A stretch of DNA of 64,000 nt, taken from the NCBI RefSeq assembly GCF_000212735.1, contig NC_015510.1, positions 930,001-994,000 of the forward strand. Reading direction: 5' to 3'. Under the pieces are notes generated by a model that was given only the letters and a program-made list of their open reading frames with translations, was not told the DNA's origin and did not search any database. Below are positions 44,206 through 53,218 of this stretch, one piece after another. The stretch's first letter is position 1, and every line of letters starts with the position of its first letter. The translations under genes were made by a program, and so were the position numbers. Source of the DNA: Haliscomenobacter hydrossis DSM 1100 (lineage in GTDB: Bacteria; Bacteroidota; Bacteroidia; Chitinophagales; Saprospiraceae).

Positions 44206-44862
44206 ATGCCTGAGTCCATTGTTCACACCACCCTCGATCACCTCGTCATCACCGCTCCAACCCTGGAAGTGGGCATCAACTACCTCCAGGAAACCCTCGG
44301 CGCAATGCCCCAACCGGGCGGGATCCACCCGCGTATGGGCACCCACAACGCCCTCCTCAAACTAGGTGATTCCTGCTACCTGGAAGTCATCGCCATCAAA
44401 CCCGATGAGCCCCAAGCGGAACGAAGCCGCTGGTTTGACCTGGACAAACTGGAAGCAGACGCCTTGCCCCGCCTGCGCACCTGGGTGGCCCGCACCAACG
44501 ACATAACCAAGGCTCAAGCCCTTGCTCCGGCCTGGTTTGGGAACATTGAACCAATGAGTCGGGGTGACCTGAGCTGGTTGATCAGCATTCCAGCCGATGG
44601 CAGTTTGCCCCTGGGTGGCATTTGCCCCTCGTTGATTCAATGGCTGAATGCGCCGCATCCGGCAACAAAACTATCAGATGTGAGTTGTGCACTCCTGCGG
44701 GTGGAAGCTTATCATCCTTTGGCGGCGCAGGTCAACGAAACGCTGGAACGCATTGGATTTGAGGGGGCATTTTCGGTATCCCCCCTCCATCCATCAGAAA
44801 AGCCTTATTTACTTGCGTACATTCAGACGCCATCTGGAGTACGCAAATTGACATCACAATAA
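44206..44862 (+). CDS. VOC family protein (glyoxalase-like)
   Basis: The 218-residue protein starts with a typical vicinal oxygen chelate module (TTLDHLVITAPTLEVGINYL ... GTHNALLKLGDSCYLEVIAI) and has a second half-domain. His and Glu metal ligands are present (LDHLV; YLEVI). It belongs to the glyoxalase-like group often annotated PF13468; the reaction is unknown. Monocistronic by position. Confidence 0.88.
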   Translation: MPESIVHTTLDHLVITAPTLEVGINYLQETLGAMPQPGGIHPRMGTHNALLKLGDSCYLEVIAIKPDEPQAERSRWFDLDKLEADALPRLRTWVARTNDITKAQALAPAWFGNIEPMSRGDLSWLISIPADGSLPLGGICPSLIQWLNAPHPATKLSDVSCALLRVEAYHPLAAQVNETLERIGFEGAFSVSPLHPSEKPYLLAYIQTPSGVRKLTSQ

Positions 44863-44881
44863 CCTCATTTTCAAAACAGTT

Positions 44882-45064
44882 CGTCATCCCGAATTTTGAA
44901 AATCACCAAAGCGACATTTTTAAACACAAAGGACACAAAGGCAGCACAAAGGACACTAAGCAAAGCGTTGTCAACGCCTAATCTTAGTGTTCTTTGTGCT
45001 TTTCTTTGTGGCCTTTGTGCTACTTTTTTGAATCGCTTTGGTCTTTTTCAAAATTCGGAATGAC
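44882..45064. repeat. cacaaagg-type palindrome
   Basis: The left arm (44882-44960, tcatcccgaattttgaaaat, ccaaagcga, then repeated acacaaagg units) is inverted at 44983-45064. Identity is high but not perfect. Units recur about every 9-11 bases. It fills the gap between the convergent VOC and GH109-like genes. Confidence 0.9.
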
Positions 45065-45077
45065 TCATGTTTCACCC

Positions 45078-46502
45078 TCATTGTGCTCTTTTCACCTCGG
45101 TGGTCGCGCCACCCTCCAAACTCAGACTGACCGGTTTATTGCTTTTCCAGGCACCTCTGGTAAAATCGGGTACATCGACGGTTTTGCCTTTTTTGGCCAC
45201 CGATTGCTCACTCAACGGGGCAATCACGCTCCAGGAGGCGGCATCGTACACGTCCTGATCGAGGGGCAAGCCATTGCGCAAACAATCGATCAAGCGCCAG
45301 TCCATGATGAAATCCATGCCGCCATGTCCGCCCACTTTTTTGGCAATTTCACCGATGTGTTTGACCAGAGGGGTGATGAATTTTGCTTCCAGTTCTTTCA
45401 GCTCCGCTTCCTTTACCCAACTTTCGCCCAAGGCGATCCGCACCGGATCTGGCCATTTTTGGGCCATTCCTTTTGTCCCACTGAGCAGATGAATGCGCGA
45501 GTAAGGGCGGGTGGAGGTAACGTCGTGCTGCAACAGTACCGTTTTCCCCTTATTGGTGCGGATGATGGTGTTGTTCATGTTCCCGCGGTAGGTTTTCCCG
45601 GCAAACTCGTTGTAAAAAGCATCTTTGGCGGCCTCTTCTTTGGCACGGGCGGCCATCTGAAAATCGTTCGTGGAGATGGAAACCAGGTGGTCAAATTTAT
45701 CGCCCCGATTGATGTCCAGACACTGCGCAATAGGCCCCAAACCGTGGGTAGGATACAAGTTGCCATTGCGCATGTTTTCCCGCAGACGCCACATGTCGGA
45801 ATAAGAGGTTTTGCCAAAATTCGAGTCGATCAGGTTGTGGACATAAGCGCCTTCGGCATGCACCAATTCGCCAAACATGCCATTGCGGACCATGTTTAAG
45901 GTCAATTGCTCGAAAAAGTCGTAGCAGCAATTTTCCAGCATCATGCAATGCCGTTTGGTTTTTTCGGAAGTTTCCACCAATTGCCAACATTCATCGATCG
46001 TCTTGGCAGCGGGAACTTCGATGGCGGTGTGTTTGCCCTGGTTCATGGCGTATACGGCCATGGGGGTATGCAGGCTCCAGGGCGTAGCAATGTACACGAG
46101 GTCGATGTCGTTGCTTTCACAGAGGGCCTTCCAGCCATCCTGGCCGCTGTATTCTTTGGCTTTGGGGCGACCCGCTTTTTCCAGTTTGGCTTGTTGCGCG
46201 CTGGCCCTTTTGGGGTCTTTGTCACAAAGGGCAACAATTTCGACTCCTTCGATGAGGCTCATGCGGGATACTGCTCCGGGCCCGCGATTGCCTAAACCGA
46301 TAAAGCCAATCCGCACTTTATCCAATTTGGGTGCAGTAAAGCCACACATGTTGAAGCTTTGTTTGCCAGCATAGGCCAGGCTGCTTTCATCGGCATCCAG
46401 ACTGCTGGAAGGGCTTTTCGCGTTGGCGAAATGAGGAAGACCCAAGGAGGCGAACCCGGCACCCCAGGTGATTTTTTTGAGAAAGTTTCTCCGGTTGTTC
46501 AT
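45078..46502 (-). CDS. GH109-like Gfo/Idh/MocA protein, Tat-exported
   Basis: The 474-residue protein has a twin-arginine-type leader (MNNRRNFLKKITWGAGFASL) and an NAD-binding Rossmann motif (IGFIGLGNRGPGAVSRM). The signature region is ATPWSLHTPM ... EVPAAKTIDECWQLVE, then ENCCYDFFEQLTLNMVRNGM and the conserved THGLGPIAQ histidine segment. These segments match glycoside hydrolase family 109 (NAD-dependent alpha-N-acetylgalactosaminidase) better than ordinary sugar dehydrogenases. Exact activity is inference. The RR leader suggests folding with NAD before export. Confidence 0.88.
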   Translation of the reverse strand: MNNRRNFLKKITWGAGFASLGLPHFANAKSPSSSLDADESSLAYAGKQSFNMCGFTAPKLDKVRIGFIGLGNRGPGAVSRMSLIEGVEIVALCDKDPKRASAQQAKLEKAGRPKAKEYSGQDGWKALCESNDIDLVYIATPWSLHTPMAVYAMNQGKHTAIEVPAAKTIDECWQLVETSEKTKRHCMMLENCCYDFFEQLTLNMVRNGMFGELVHAEGAYVHNLIDSNFGKTSYSDMWRLRENMRNGNLYPTHGLGPIAQCLDINRGDKFDHLVSISTNDFQMAARAKEEAAKDAFYNEFAGKTYRGNMNNTIIRTNKGKTVLLQHDVTSTRPYSRIHLLSGTKGMAQKWPDPVRIALGESWVKEAELKELEAKFITPLVKHIGEIAKKVGGHGGMDFIMDWRLIDCLRNGLPLDQDVYDAASWSVIAPLSEQSVAKKGKTVDVPDFTRGAWKSNKPVSLSLEGGATTEVKRAQ

Positions 46503-46549
46503 ATTGCTGAGTTGTAAGGGCATGATGTAAAAAATGGAAGAGGGGACTA

Positions 46550-46711
46550 AGAGCTTGTTTAATTTTTTTTGTTTTGCTGCAAATGGCCCGATTTGGGGTG
46601 AATTTCGTTCCGAAAATGCTCATGTAGCGCTGCTACACTCCGCTTTTCGTGCCTCATTCACCCCAAATCAGCCTCATTTTCGCCTAAAACAAAAATATTT
46701 AAACAAGCTCT
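46550..46711. repeat. 162-base imperfect palindrome with agagcttgttta ends
   Basis: Ends agagcttgttt (46550-46560) and aaacaagctct (46701-46711) are exact complements. Inside, ttttgttttg, gatttggggtga, cgaaaatg and a central tgtagcgctgctaca hairpin continue the symmetry. It has the size and layout of a miniature inverted-repeat element. It lies between the divergent GH109-like and acyl-CoA synthetase genes. Confidence 0.88.
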
Positions 46712-46779
46712 AAAATAGGAATAAATTGCAAAAGTCAAGACAAGCCATCCTGAAACATTGATCATTGGTAAAAATAGAG

Positions 46780-46810
46780 TTGTCCGCAACATCCAGAAAA
46801 CGTATCTTCA
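46780..46810 (+). promoter_or_regulatory. Candidate promoter of the acyl-CoA synthetase gene
   Basis: TTG at 46780-46782, a 20-base spacer and TATCTTCA at 46803-46810; the ATG follows 37 bases later. Confidence 0.45.
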
Positions 46811-46847
46811 CTCTCCACAAGACGCTACAGCACCAATACTTACCATC

Positions 46848-48545
46848 ATGGACATCAAGGATTTTTTCAGCAAGGTGAGGGAAGACGTTTCGAAGGAGCA
46901 ATTCGACAATTTGGCGGGTTTGACTGTACACAAACCCGAATATTTCAACTGGGTGATGGATATTTTTTACGACCTGAATGTAAAAAAACATCCCGGCAGC
47001 ACGGCCTTGATCTGGCGACACTATACCAAAGAGAAGCGGTACACCTTTGAGCGCATCTACGGAGCAGCCAACCAGTTTCTGAATTTCCTGCGCAAACACG
47101 GCATCCAAAAGGGCAACTGCATCTATACCCAACTGCCCCTCGACCCGGCCAACTGGATCAGTACCCTGGCGGCCATCAAAGGAGGACTGGTGCTCATTCC
47201 GGCGGCCATCAATTTGATTGAAAAGGACATCGCCTATCGTTTCAAAACCATTTTTCCCGAAGTTGTCATCACGGATTTGGCCAACGCGGAAAAAATAGAA
47301 GTCGCGGAAAAAATCCTGGGCAAAACCGTCAAAGTGAAGATCCTCGTGGATGGTGAACGACCCGGCTGGCACTGGATCGAAACCATACAGGATGAAGACC
47401 AAACCGCTGAAGCAGCCAAAACCCTGGCGGATGATCATCTTTTTTATTTTTTCACCTCGGGTACCACGGGTTTGCCCAAAATTGTCACGCATACCCACTT
47501 CACATATCCCTTTGGCCATTTGTCTACCGCTTCCTGGATCGGGATGCGGCATGGCGATATCCACTACAACATCTCCGCGCCCGGCTGGGCAAAATTTGCC
47601 TGGAGCAGCTTTTTTGCCCCCTGGAACATGGGGGCGACCATTTTTGCCAATCAGGTGGATAAATTTGAAGCAAAAGAGCAATTAAAAACCATCGAGCAAT
47701 ACGGCGTCACCACTTTCTGCGCCCCGCCAACGGTGCTCCGCATGGTGATTCTGGAAGATTTATCCAGCTACCATTTCAAGTTCAGGCAATGTGTAGCCGC
47801 CGGTGAACCTCTTAATGCCGAAATCATTGAAAAATGGCAACAAGGCACGGGCATCGTGATCCGGGACGGATATGGCCAAACCGAAACAACTTGCCTGGTG
47901 GCCAATCTTCCCGGCGCAAAAATCAAATACGGCTCCATGGGGAAACCCACTTTTTTGTACAAGGTCATCATTGCCAATGACGAAGGCGTTGAGCAGCCGA
48001 CTTTTGAAGAAGGCAACATTTGTATCAAAATGGATGACCAAAAAGCCAATGGTGTCTTCATCGATTACCTGGGGGAACCTGAACGCAAAGCACTGGTTTT
48101 TAAGCACGGTTTGTACTACACTGGCGACAAAGCTTACCAGGATGAAGAAGGCTACATCTGGTTTGTGGGCCGGGATGATGACGTGATCAAAGCCTCCGAT
48201 TTCAGGATTGGCCCTTTTGAAGTGGAAAGTGTATTGATTGAACACGAGTCGGTAGTAGAAACTGCGGTGGTGGCGAGCCCACATCCACTGAGGGGTTTTG
48301 CAGTGAAGGCCTTTGTGCTGTTAAGGGCGGGAGAAATGGGCAGTCAGGAACTGGCCGAGGAATTGTTTGCCCATTGTGAAAACAACCTGGCTGCTTACAA
48401 AATCCCCCGGATCATCGAGTTTGTGGAAGCACTCCCCAAAACCATCAGTGGGAAAATCCGCCGGGTTGAATTGAGGGCCGGTGAAGCCGAGCGCAAAAGC
48501 AGACAAGAGGTAAGCGCAGCTGAATTTTTTCACAAGAAATACTAG
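46848..48545 (+). CDS. AMP-dependent acyl-CoA synthetase (ACSM-like)
   Basis: The 565-residue adenylate-forming enzyme has the P-loop-like A3 motif FTSGTTGLPKIV, A5 DGYGQTETT, the TGDKAY ... GRDDDVIKASDFRI A7/A8 region, and the catalytic lysine motif PKTISGKIRR at the C-terminus. It activates a carboxylic acid to acyl-AMP and then acyl-CoA. The overall pattern resembles medium-chain acyl-CoA synthetases rather than acetyl-CoA synthetase. The chain-length preference is unknown. It ends overlapping the convergent HTH gene by 4 bases. Confidence 0.92.
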   Translation: MDIKDFFSKVREDVSKEQFDNLAGLTVHKPEYFNWVMDIFYDLNVKKHPGSTALIWRHYTKEKRYTFERIYGAANQFLNFLRKHGIQKGNCIYTQLPLDPANWISTLAAIKGGLVLIPAAINLIEKDIAYRFKTIFPEVVITDLANAEKIEVAEKILGKTVKVKILVDGERPGWHWIETIQDEDQTAEAAKTLADDHLFYFFTSGTTGLPKIVTHTHFTYPFGHLSTASWIGMRHGDIHYNISAPGWAKFAWSSFFAPWNMGATIFANQVDKFEAKEQLKTIEQYGVTTFCAPPTVLRMVILEDLSSYHFKFRQCVAAGEPLNAEIIEKWQQGTGIVIRDGYGQTETTCLVANLPGAKIKYGSMGKPTFLYKVIIANDEGVEQPTFEEGNICIKMDDQKANGVFIDYLGEPERKALVFKHGLYYTGDKAYQDEEGYIWFVGRDDDVIKASDFRIGPFEVESVLIEHESVVETAVVASPHPLRGFAVKAFVLLRAGEMGSQELAEELFAHCENNLAAYKIPRIIEFVEALPKTISGKIRRVELRAGEAERKSRQEVSAAEFFHKKY

Positions 48546-48874
48546 TGCCCCAGTTGATCCATCCGCGCTTCCAATTTCCCCATCCGCTCCAAAATTTTAT
48601 CTAAATCCCCCCTGATGGCGACCAAATGTTCGATGATGACCTCATCTGTCTGGGTGAAGATGGAATCGTCGTTAAAATCCAGGTTGTATTCATTTTGCAG
48701 GATGGCCAGCAAGCGCAGAAAGGTTTTGTGGTTGGCCCCACGCAGGGCCATGCTGATCATGGTTTGGGTCACTTCCAGTTTTTGAGCCAGGGTAATTTGG
48801 TCAATGTTCATGGACTTGATGGTTTCTCTCACCCTGGTATGGAGGGCCAGATCATCCGGTTTATTTTTTGGCAT
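48542..48874 (-). CDS. XRE-like helix-turn-helix protein
   Basis: A 110-residue protein with an HTH (IDQITLAQKLEVTQTMISMAL) followed by a helical, coiled-coil-like C-terminus (LVAIRGDLDKILERMGKLEAR). It is a small DNA-binding regulator or phage-type repressor; the target is unknown. Its last bases overlap the stop of the acyl-CoA synthetase gene on the other strand. Confidence 0.75.
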   Translation of the reverse strand: MPKNKPDDLALHTRVRETIKSMNIDQITLAQKLEVTQTMISMALRGANHKTFLRLLAILQNEYNLDFNDDSIFTQTDEVIIEHLVAIRGDLDKILERMGKLEARMDQLGH

Positions 48875-49121
48875 GGAAATCGTTTAGTGGAGATGAATTG
48901 GTTTTATTGGATCAGGTTCTAGACAAAGGTCAAGATATGGAAAATTAAACAAAGTACAATTCTCTCGACAAAAACGGGCCAAGGAGAAATGACTGTCTCC
49001 TATCCGTTTTTTCTTTTGCTCCACTAAACTAAAGATTTTTTATAGCTTTATGTCCCTCTTCGTTATCCCCAAAACCACCACTACAGCTTACATTCCAAAA
49101 ACACCTAAACCAGGACATACG

Positions 49122-51023
49122 ATGCCAAAAGCTACACTACGAGAAAAACTGCGCTACCGTTTTGAAAATTCCCTTTCGCACGGCCCCATTGCCATCATTG
49201 GTTGGTTGGCCTTGATTTCCTTTGTGGTAGTGGTCATTGCCGCAATTGTATTGCATTTCACGGGCATCGGCCCAGCACCGGATGAAAAGTTGAGCTTTGC
49301 CGAGGCCGCCTGGCAAAGTTTGATGCGCGCCCTTGATTCAGGGGCAGTGGGTGGTGATTCGGGTTGGGTTTTCCGGGGCATCATGCTGGTGGTCACCATC
49401 GGGGGGATTTTTATTTTGTCTACCCTCATCGGTTCCATTTCCAGCGGCATCGATCAAAGTATTGAAGACCTACGCAAGGGCAAGTCGATGGTATTGGAGT
49501 CCAATCATACCCTCATTTTGGGCTATTCCTCCAAAATTTATTCGATCATTTCCGATTTGTGCATCGCCAACGAAAACCAAAAAAATCCCCGCATTGTGAT
49601 TTTGGCCAATCAGGACAAAGTGGAAATGGAAGACGACATCCGCTCCAAAATTCCCGATACCAGAAACACCAAAATCATCGTACGCAGCGGCAGTCCGCTT
49701 GAAGCCTCGGATATCCAGGTGGTGAATCCGCACGAAGCCCGCTCCATCATCATCCTCAGTCCCGAAGACATCGACAACCCGGACGTACATGTCATCAAGG
49801 CCGTATTGTCGTTGACCAACAGCAAGCGGCGCAAAAAAGGCCAATACCACATCGTTGCCGAAATCAAAGATCCCCGCAATCTGGAAGCTGCCCATCTGGT
49901 GGGTGGCGAGGAGGCTGTTTATGTGCTCACCTCCGACTTGATTTCTCGCCTCACCGCTCAAACTTGTCGGCAATCGGGACTCAGCATTGTCTACACTGAG
50001 TTGTTGCAGTTTGAAGGCGACGAGATTTATTTCAGTGAGGAAAAAATGTTGTGGGGCAAACCCTACAAAGACTGCCTTTTTGCTTACGAAGAATCTTGTG
50101 TCATTGGAGTCTTTACCGCCGGGGGACAGGTTTTGCTCAATCCAAAAATGGATGATGTATTGCAGGAAGGCGATAAAATCATCGCCATTTCCAAAGACGA
50201 TGATACCATCAAATTATCGGAAAAAACCATCGCTCCCGCACCAGAATCTTTGTTGCTAAAAGGAACTGGAAGCAGTGCCGGTGTGGAAAGTACCCTCATC
50301 CTTGGCTGGAACAAAAAAGGCATTCGCATCATTGAGGAACTGGACAATTATGTACTGCCCGGTTCAAAAGTGACCCTGCTGGCCGATACAGAGGGGATCG
50401 AAGCGGATGTGAATCGCTTCGAAAATCTGCTCAAAAACATCAAAGTTGACCTGATTCAGGGCGACATCAACAATCGCGCCACCCTGGAGGCGCTGAATGT
50501 GGAAACTTTCGACCACATCATTTTATTGAGCTATACAGAAAACATCGAAATTCAGGAATCTGACGCCAAAACCCTGATTTGTCTGCTCCATCTGCGCGAT
50601 TTGGCGGACAAAGCGGGCAAAGATTTTTCCATCGTTTCTGAAATGTTGGACATCCGCAACCGCGAACTGGCTGAGGTGTCCAAAGCGGATGATTTTATTT
50701 TGAGCGACAAACTTTTGAGTCTGGTATTGACCCAAATTTCAGAAAATAAAGCGCTCAAAAAAGTATACGACATCCTGTTTGAGTCCGAAGGATCGGAAAT
50801 TTACCTTAAAGAAGTTGATCAATACGTAAAAACGGGGATAGAACTCGATTTTTATGCCGTGTTGGAAAGTGCAGCCCGACAAGGCCAAACCGCGATTGGG
50901 TACCGCATCATCCAGGAATCTCAAAACGAAGCAAAAATGTACGGGGTGAACCTCAACCCGGTCAAATCACAAAAAATCCAGTTTGCAAAAGGGGATAAAA
51001 TCATTGTGCTGGGTGAGGTGTGA
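49122..51023 (+). CDS. CASTOR/POLLUX-like ion channel protein with RCK/TrkA-N domains
   Basis: The start at 49122 gives 633 residues; ATG at 49050 would add 24 and cannot be excluded. Two membrane helices (IIGWLALISFVVVVIAAIVL, FRGIMLVVTIGGIFILST) bracket a pore-like loop with a GAVGGDSGW segment. Two long cytoplasmic RCK-like domains begin HTLILGYSSKIYSII and STLILGWNKKGIRIIEEL. This is the arrangement of plant CASTOR/POLLUX/SYM8 channels and their bacterial relatives. It probably conducts cations under cytoplasmic ligand control. An intrinsic terminator follows. Confidence 0.9.
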   Translation: MPKATLREKLRYRFENSLSHGPIAIIGWLALISFVVVVIAAIVLHFTGIGPAPDEKLSFAEAAWQSLMRALDSGAVGGDSGWVFRGIMLVVTIGGIFILSTLIGSISSGIDQSIEDLRKGKSMVLESNHTLILGYSSKIYSIISDLCIANENQKNPRIVILANQDKVEMEDDIRSKIPDTRNTKIIVRSGSPLEASDIQVVNPHEARSIIILSPEDIDNPDVHVIKAVLSLTNSKRRKKGQYHIVAEIKDPRNLEAAHLVGGEEAVYVLTSDLISRLTAQTCRQSGLSIVYTELLQFEGDEIYFSEEKMLWGKPYKDCLFAYEESCVIGVFTAGGQVLLNPKMDDVLQEGDKIIAISKDDDTIKLSEKTIAPAPESLLLKGTGSSAGVESTLILGWNKKGIRIIEELDNYVLPGSKVTLLADTEGIEADVNRFENLLKNIKVDLIQGDINNRATLEALNVETFDHIILLSYTENIEIQESDAKTLICLLHLRDLADKAGKDFSIVSEMLDIRNRELAEVSKADDFILSDKLLSLVLTQISENKALKKVYDILFESEGSEIYLKEVDQYVKTGIELDFYAVLESAARQGQTAIGYRIIQESQNEAKMYGVNLNPVKSQKIQFAKGDKIIVLGEV

Positions 51024-51033
51024 TAGTTTTTTT

Positions 51034-51080
51034 AAAAAAAGAAGTGCAAAAGGTAGTGATGCCCTTTGTACTTCTTTTTT
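51034..51080 (+). terminator. Intrinsic terminator after the CASTOR/POLLUX gene
   Basis: aaagaagtgcaaaagg pairs with ccctttgtacttcttt around an 8-base loop, followed by a run of T. A-rich on the left, so it may work in both directions. Confidence 0.85.
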
Positions 51081-51083
51081 AAC

Positions 51084-51329
51084 AACTCACATTACGCAAT
51101 TAGGAAGCAGCTGCGCTGCTTTTTTATAAACACGACGACACGACGATCTTCGCGATTTGCGCTCAGTGCATACGACGCTTTGCGTCCCATTGGGGCGGTA
51201 GCCATTTCGTCGTGTCGTCGTTCCGTCGCGTCGTCGTGTTAAAAAGATTTGGCGAAGCCGAATCCAATCAATTCGTTGTGTTTACGCATCTGCTAAGTCT
51301 TTTGACATAGAGAGTGCGTAATGTGAGTT
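51084..51329. repeat. cgtcgtg-type palindrome, copy 3, with outer arms
   Basis: The outer arms aactcacattacgca (51084-51098) and tgcgtaatgtgagtt (51315-51329) are exact complements. The inner arms, about 51128-51148 and 51205-51240, are acgacg/cgtcgt runs with mismatches. gcagctgcgctgctt precedes the inner arms and gatttggcgaagccgaatcc follows, as in copy 1. The same gcgtaatgtgagtt string also occurs beside the composite repeat at 26.9 kb. It fills the 51024-51346 gap together with the terminator. Confidence 0.88.
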
Positions 51330-51346
51330 AACAAGTAATTTTCAGT

Positions 51347-51931
51347 TCAATACCCTCTCGATCTGCTCTTGGATTTATCATCGCAAGATCCTCTTGATCC
51401 CTTACCCCGATCGCGATCGCGGTCATCATCCCGATCTCGGTAGTCGCGGTAGCCACCTTCACGGTAATCAGCGGGGCCTCTTCCTCTGGATGCAGTGCCA
51501 TATCCGTAACCATCGTGATGATGGTGTTTGTCTGAACAACAACACTGCTCCTTTTTGCCACGGTCATTGTAGCGATCACGGTCATCATCCCTTCTGCGGT
51601 CATCATCCCGAGAAGAATAGCCACCACCACGAGACTGACGATCGGTGCATTCAGGTGCTCTGCGGTATCCACTGTTGCGATCGTCTCTGTCGTCATATCT
51701 TCCGCCATTAGAAGAAACCCGAGGTGTTCTGTAGTCTTCACGCGGTGCGTTTTCTACCCGTCGATTTGCACTGTTGGTTCCGATACTGACTGGAACCGGC
51801 CGGTTGGCAGATTGTCCAGAATTGTAGTAGCCTGGAGTAGTACCTACCCCTGTAACTTTTTGTGCCGAGGTCGTTACGGCGAACATTCCAAGGAATGCCA
51901 AAGTCGTGGTGATTGCTAAAAATCTTCTCAT
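51347..51931 (-). CDS. Secreted Arg/Asp/Gly-rich protein
   Basis: The 194-residue protein has a clear signal peptide (MRRFLAITTTLAFLGMFAVTTSAQ). The remainder is low complexity: RYDDRDDRNSGYRR, DDDRRRDDDRDRYNDRGKK, YRDYRDRDDDRDRDRGKG. It includes a Cys/His cluster, EQCCCSDKHHHHDGYG, that could bind metal. A second frame on the same strand is open over the repeat-rich region (51328-51741), but without a signal it is likely a shadow. Function unknown; periplasmic or surface location is inferred. Confidence 0.75.
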   Translation of the reverse strand: MRRFLAITTTLAFLGMFAVTTSAQKVTGVGTTPGYYNSGQSANRPVPVSIGTNSANRRVENAPREDYRTPRVSSNGGRYDDRDDRNSGYRRAPECTDRQSRGGGYSSRDDDRRRDDDRDRYNDRGKKEQCCCSDKHHHHDGYGYGTASRGRGPADYREGGYRDYRDRDDDRDRDRGKGSRGSCDDKSKSRSRGY

Positions 51932-52038
51932 GTCGCAAAGTTTTATTTGTTCAAAGAACAGCCTTTTTGACCTGAATCATTTACGAAATCACCACTTTAG
52001 GAACAACTTAACCTTAGTTAAAGTACGATAAGAAAACA

Positions 52039-52881
52039 TTAACGGTGCCACAACTTCAAGCGCCCCAACAAGCGCAACATTTTAACATTTAGCGAAGTAC
52101 CCGCGTTAAAAAAATGACCGTTGATTTCGATCCAGTCTTCCTTGCGGCGCAGATCGATGAGGTTGGAGAAGAGTACAATCTGTGATTTTTGGAAAGGTGC
52201 TTTCCAATACAAGCCTCTGGCCGTGATGCCGAAACCCTCTTTGCCCGTACCCAATAAACTCTGGTCGGACACCAGCAGGATTTTTTCATCGCGGGGTGGG
52301 AAAAGAAAGGCCTGACTGGCATTTTTCAATTTGCTGATGGGCATCTGCAACAAATCGGTGTAGATTTTTTCTGGTTCGAGGTTGAACTGCAAAAAGTCCT
52401 GCACCACCTGAAAAAGATTGATTTCGCTGAGGGGGACGTTTTGGTATTTGAGGATGGCCTCGGGCAATTCCACCTCGTTGAGGTCTTTACAGTACCGGAT
52501 GATGTAAAAATCCAGCAGTTCTTCAAAAAGGTCTTCTACAAACCAGTTCAATTGGGTCGTTTCCAACATGCCCACTGATTCCATATTGCGCAAACGGGCT
52601 GCGGCCTGGGTAAAACGCCGGGCAATCACGTCGCGGAAACCCGAAGGGTACATGCGTTCGGAGTAGGCCGTGAACTGTTCGGGGCGGTGTTCGCGCTCAA
52701 CGCGGTCTTTGAGGGCCAAAAAGAACTTTTCCGCCAATTGCGGTTCAAGCTCCCGGTCCAAATCAATGCTGGGGGTAGTGCTGCTATTGGCGGCATTCCA
52801 ATCGGGCTGTGGCGCTCCACAGTTCGAACAAAACCGGGCATCAATTGACAATGCCATCTGGCAGCGAATACACTTCTTCAT
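52039..52881 (-). CDS. Zinc-ribbon protein of unknown function
   Basis: The 280-residue protein starts with a double-CxxC zinc ribbon (KCIRCQ ... FCSNCGAPQ). A helical middle domain follows (FFLALKDRVEREHRPEQFT ... QLNWFVEDLFEELLDFYII), and the C-terminal beta-rich domain (ILLVSDQSLLGTGKEGFGIT ... FSNLIDLRRKEDWIEINGHF) resembles the PH-like domains that follow zinc ribbons in other bacterial proteins. No catalytic residues are recognised. ATG at 52881 is preferred over the longer frame to 53013. Confidence 0.8.
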   Translation of the reverse strand: MKKCIRCQMALSIDARFCSNCGAPQPDWNAANSSTTPSIDLDRELEPQLAEKFFLALKDRVEREHRPEQFTAYSERMYPSGFRDVIARRFTQAAARLRNMESVGMLETTQLNWFVEDLFEELLDFYIIRYCKDLNEVELPEAILKYQNVPLSEINLFQVVQDFLQFNLEPEKIYTDLLQMPISKLKNASQAFLFPPRDEKILLVSDQSLLGTGKEGFGITARGLYWKAPFQKSQIVLFSNLIDLRRKEDWIEINGHFFNAGTSLNVKMLRLLGRLKLWHR

Positions 52882-53015
52882 AGTAAGTTTGAGCCGTAGT
52901 ACATCCCACAAAGTAGTTGCACTACATTTTAATCGTCGAAAATAAACAAAGGAATTAATCAAAACAATCCAGTCCGCCTGCTGTTTCGTAATTTGTTTCA
53001 ACAAAATTGACAATT

Positions 53016-53177
53016 TTGGCCAAAAAACCCAAAAAAGCTGACCTCCCGCAGAAAATATGCCTCGTTTGTAAACGCCCGTTCAGCTGGCGCAAGAAATGGG
53101 AAAAGGTTTGGGAGGAGGTGAAGTATTGTAGCAAGCAGTGCCAAAAGGGTTCGAAGGTTCGAAGGTTCGGGAGCTAA
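53016..53177 (+). CDS. DUF2256 zinc-finger-like protein, C-terminus formed by a repeat
   Basis: A 53-residue frame starting at TTG reads (M)AKKPKKADLPQKICLVCKR, then PFSWRKKWEKVWEEVKYCSK and QCQK. This is the DUF2256 pattern, with CxxC and YCSxxC cysteines. The family normally ends within a few residues of the last Cys; here a GSKVRRFGS tail is read from the ggttcgaa-type repeat. There is no ATG; another TTG lies at 53007. The gene is too short for usual gene-calling limits. It is on the same strand as the cytochrome oxidase III-like gene, 41 bases downstream. Confidence 0.75.
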   Translation: MAKKPKKADLPQKICLVCKRPFSWRKKWEKVWEEVKYCSKQCQKGSKVRRFGS

Positions 53178-53204
53178 CCCTCGAACTCCCGAACCTTCGA
53201 ACCC
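53147..53204. repeat. ggttcgaa-type palindrome overlapping the DUF2256 gene end
   Basis: gggttcgaaggttcg... (about 53148-53173) is inverted as ...cgaaccttcgaaccc (53186-53204). The unit is related to the ggttcgggg repeats at 23.4 kb. Confidence 0.85.
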
Positions 53205-53218
53205 AAAATCCATACCCA

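Noticed and set aside
45274-45899. Open frames opposite the GH109-like gene
   Set aside because: Antisense to a gene with complete family motifs and a Tat leader.
51328-51741. Second frame through the Arg/Asp-rich gene (METE/TTIATVD-type translation)
   Set aside because: It is open only because of the repetitive codons; it lacks the signal peptide seen in the chosen frame.
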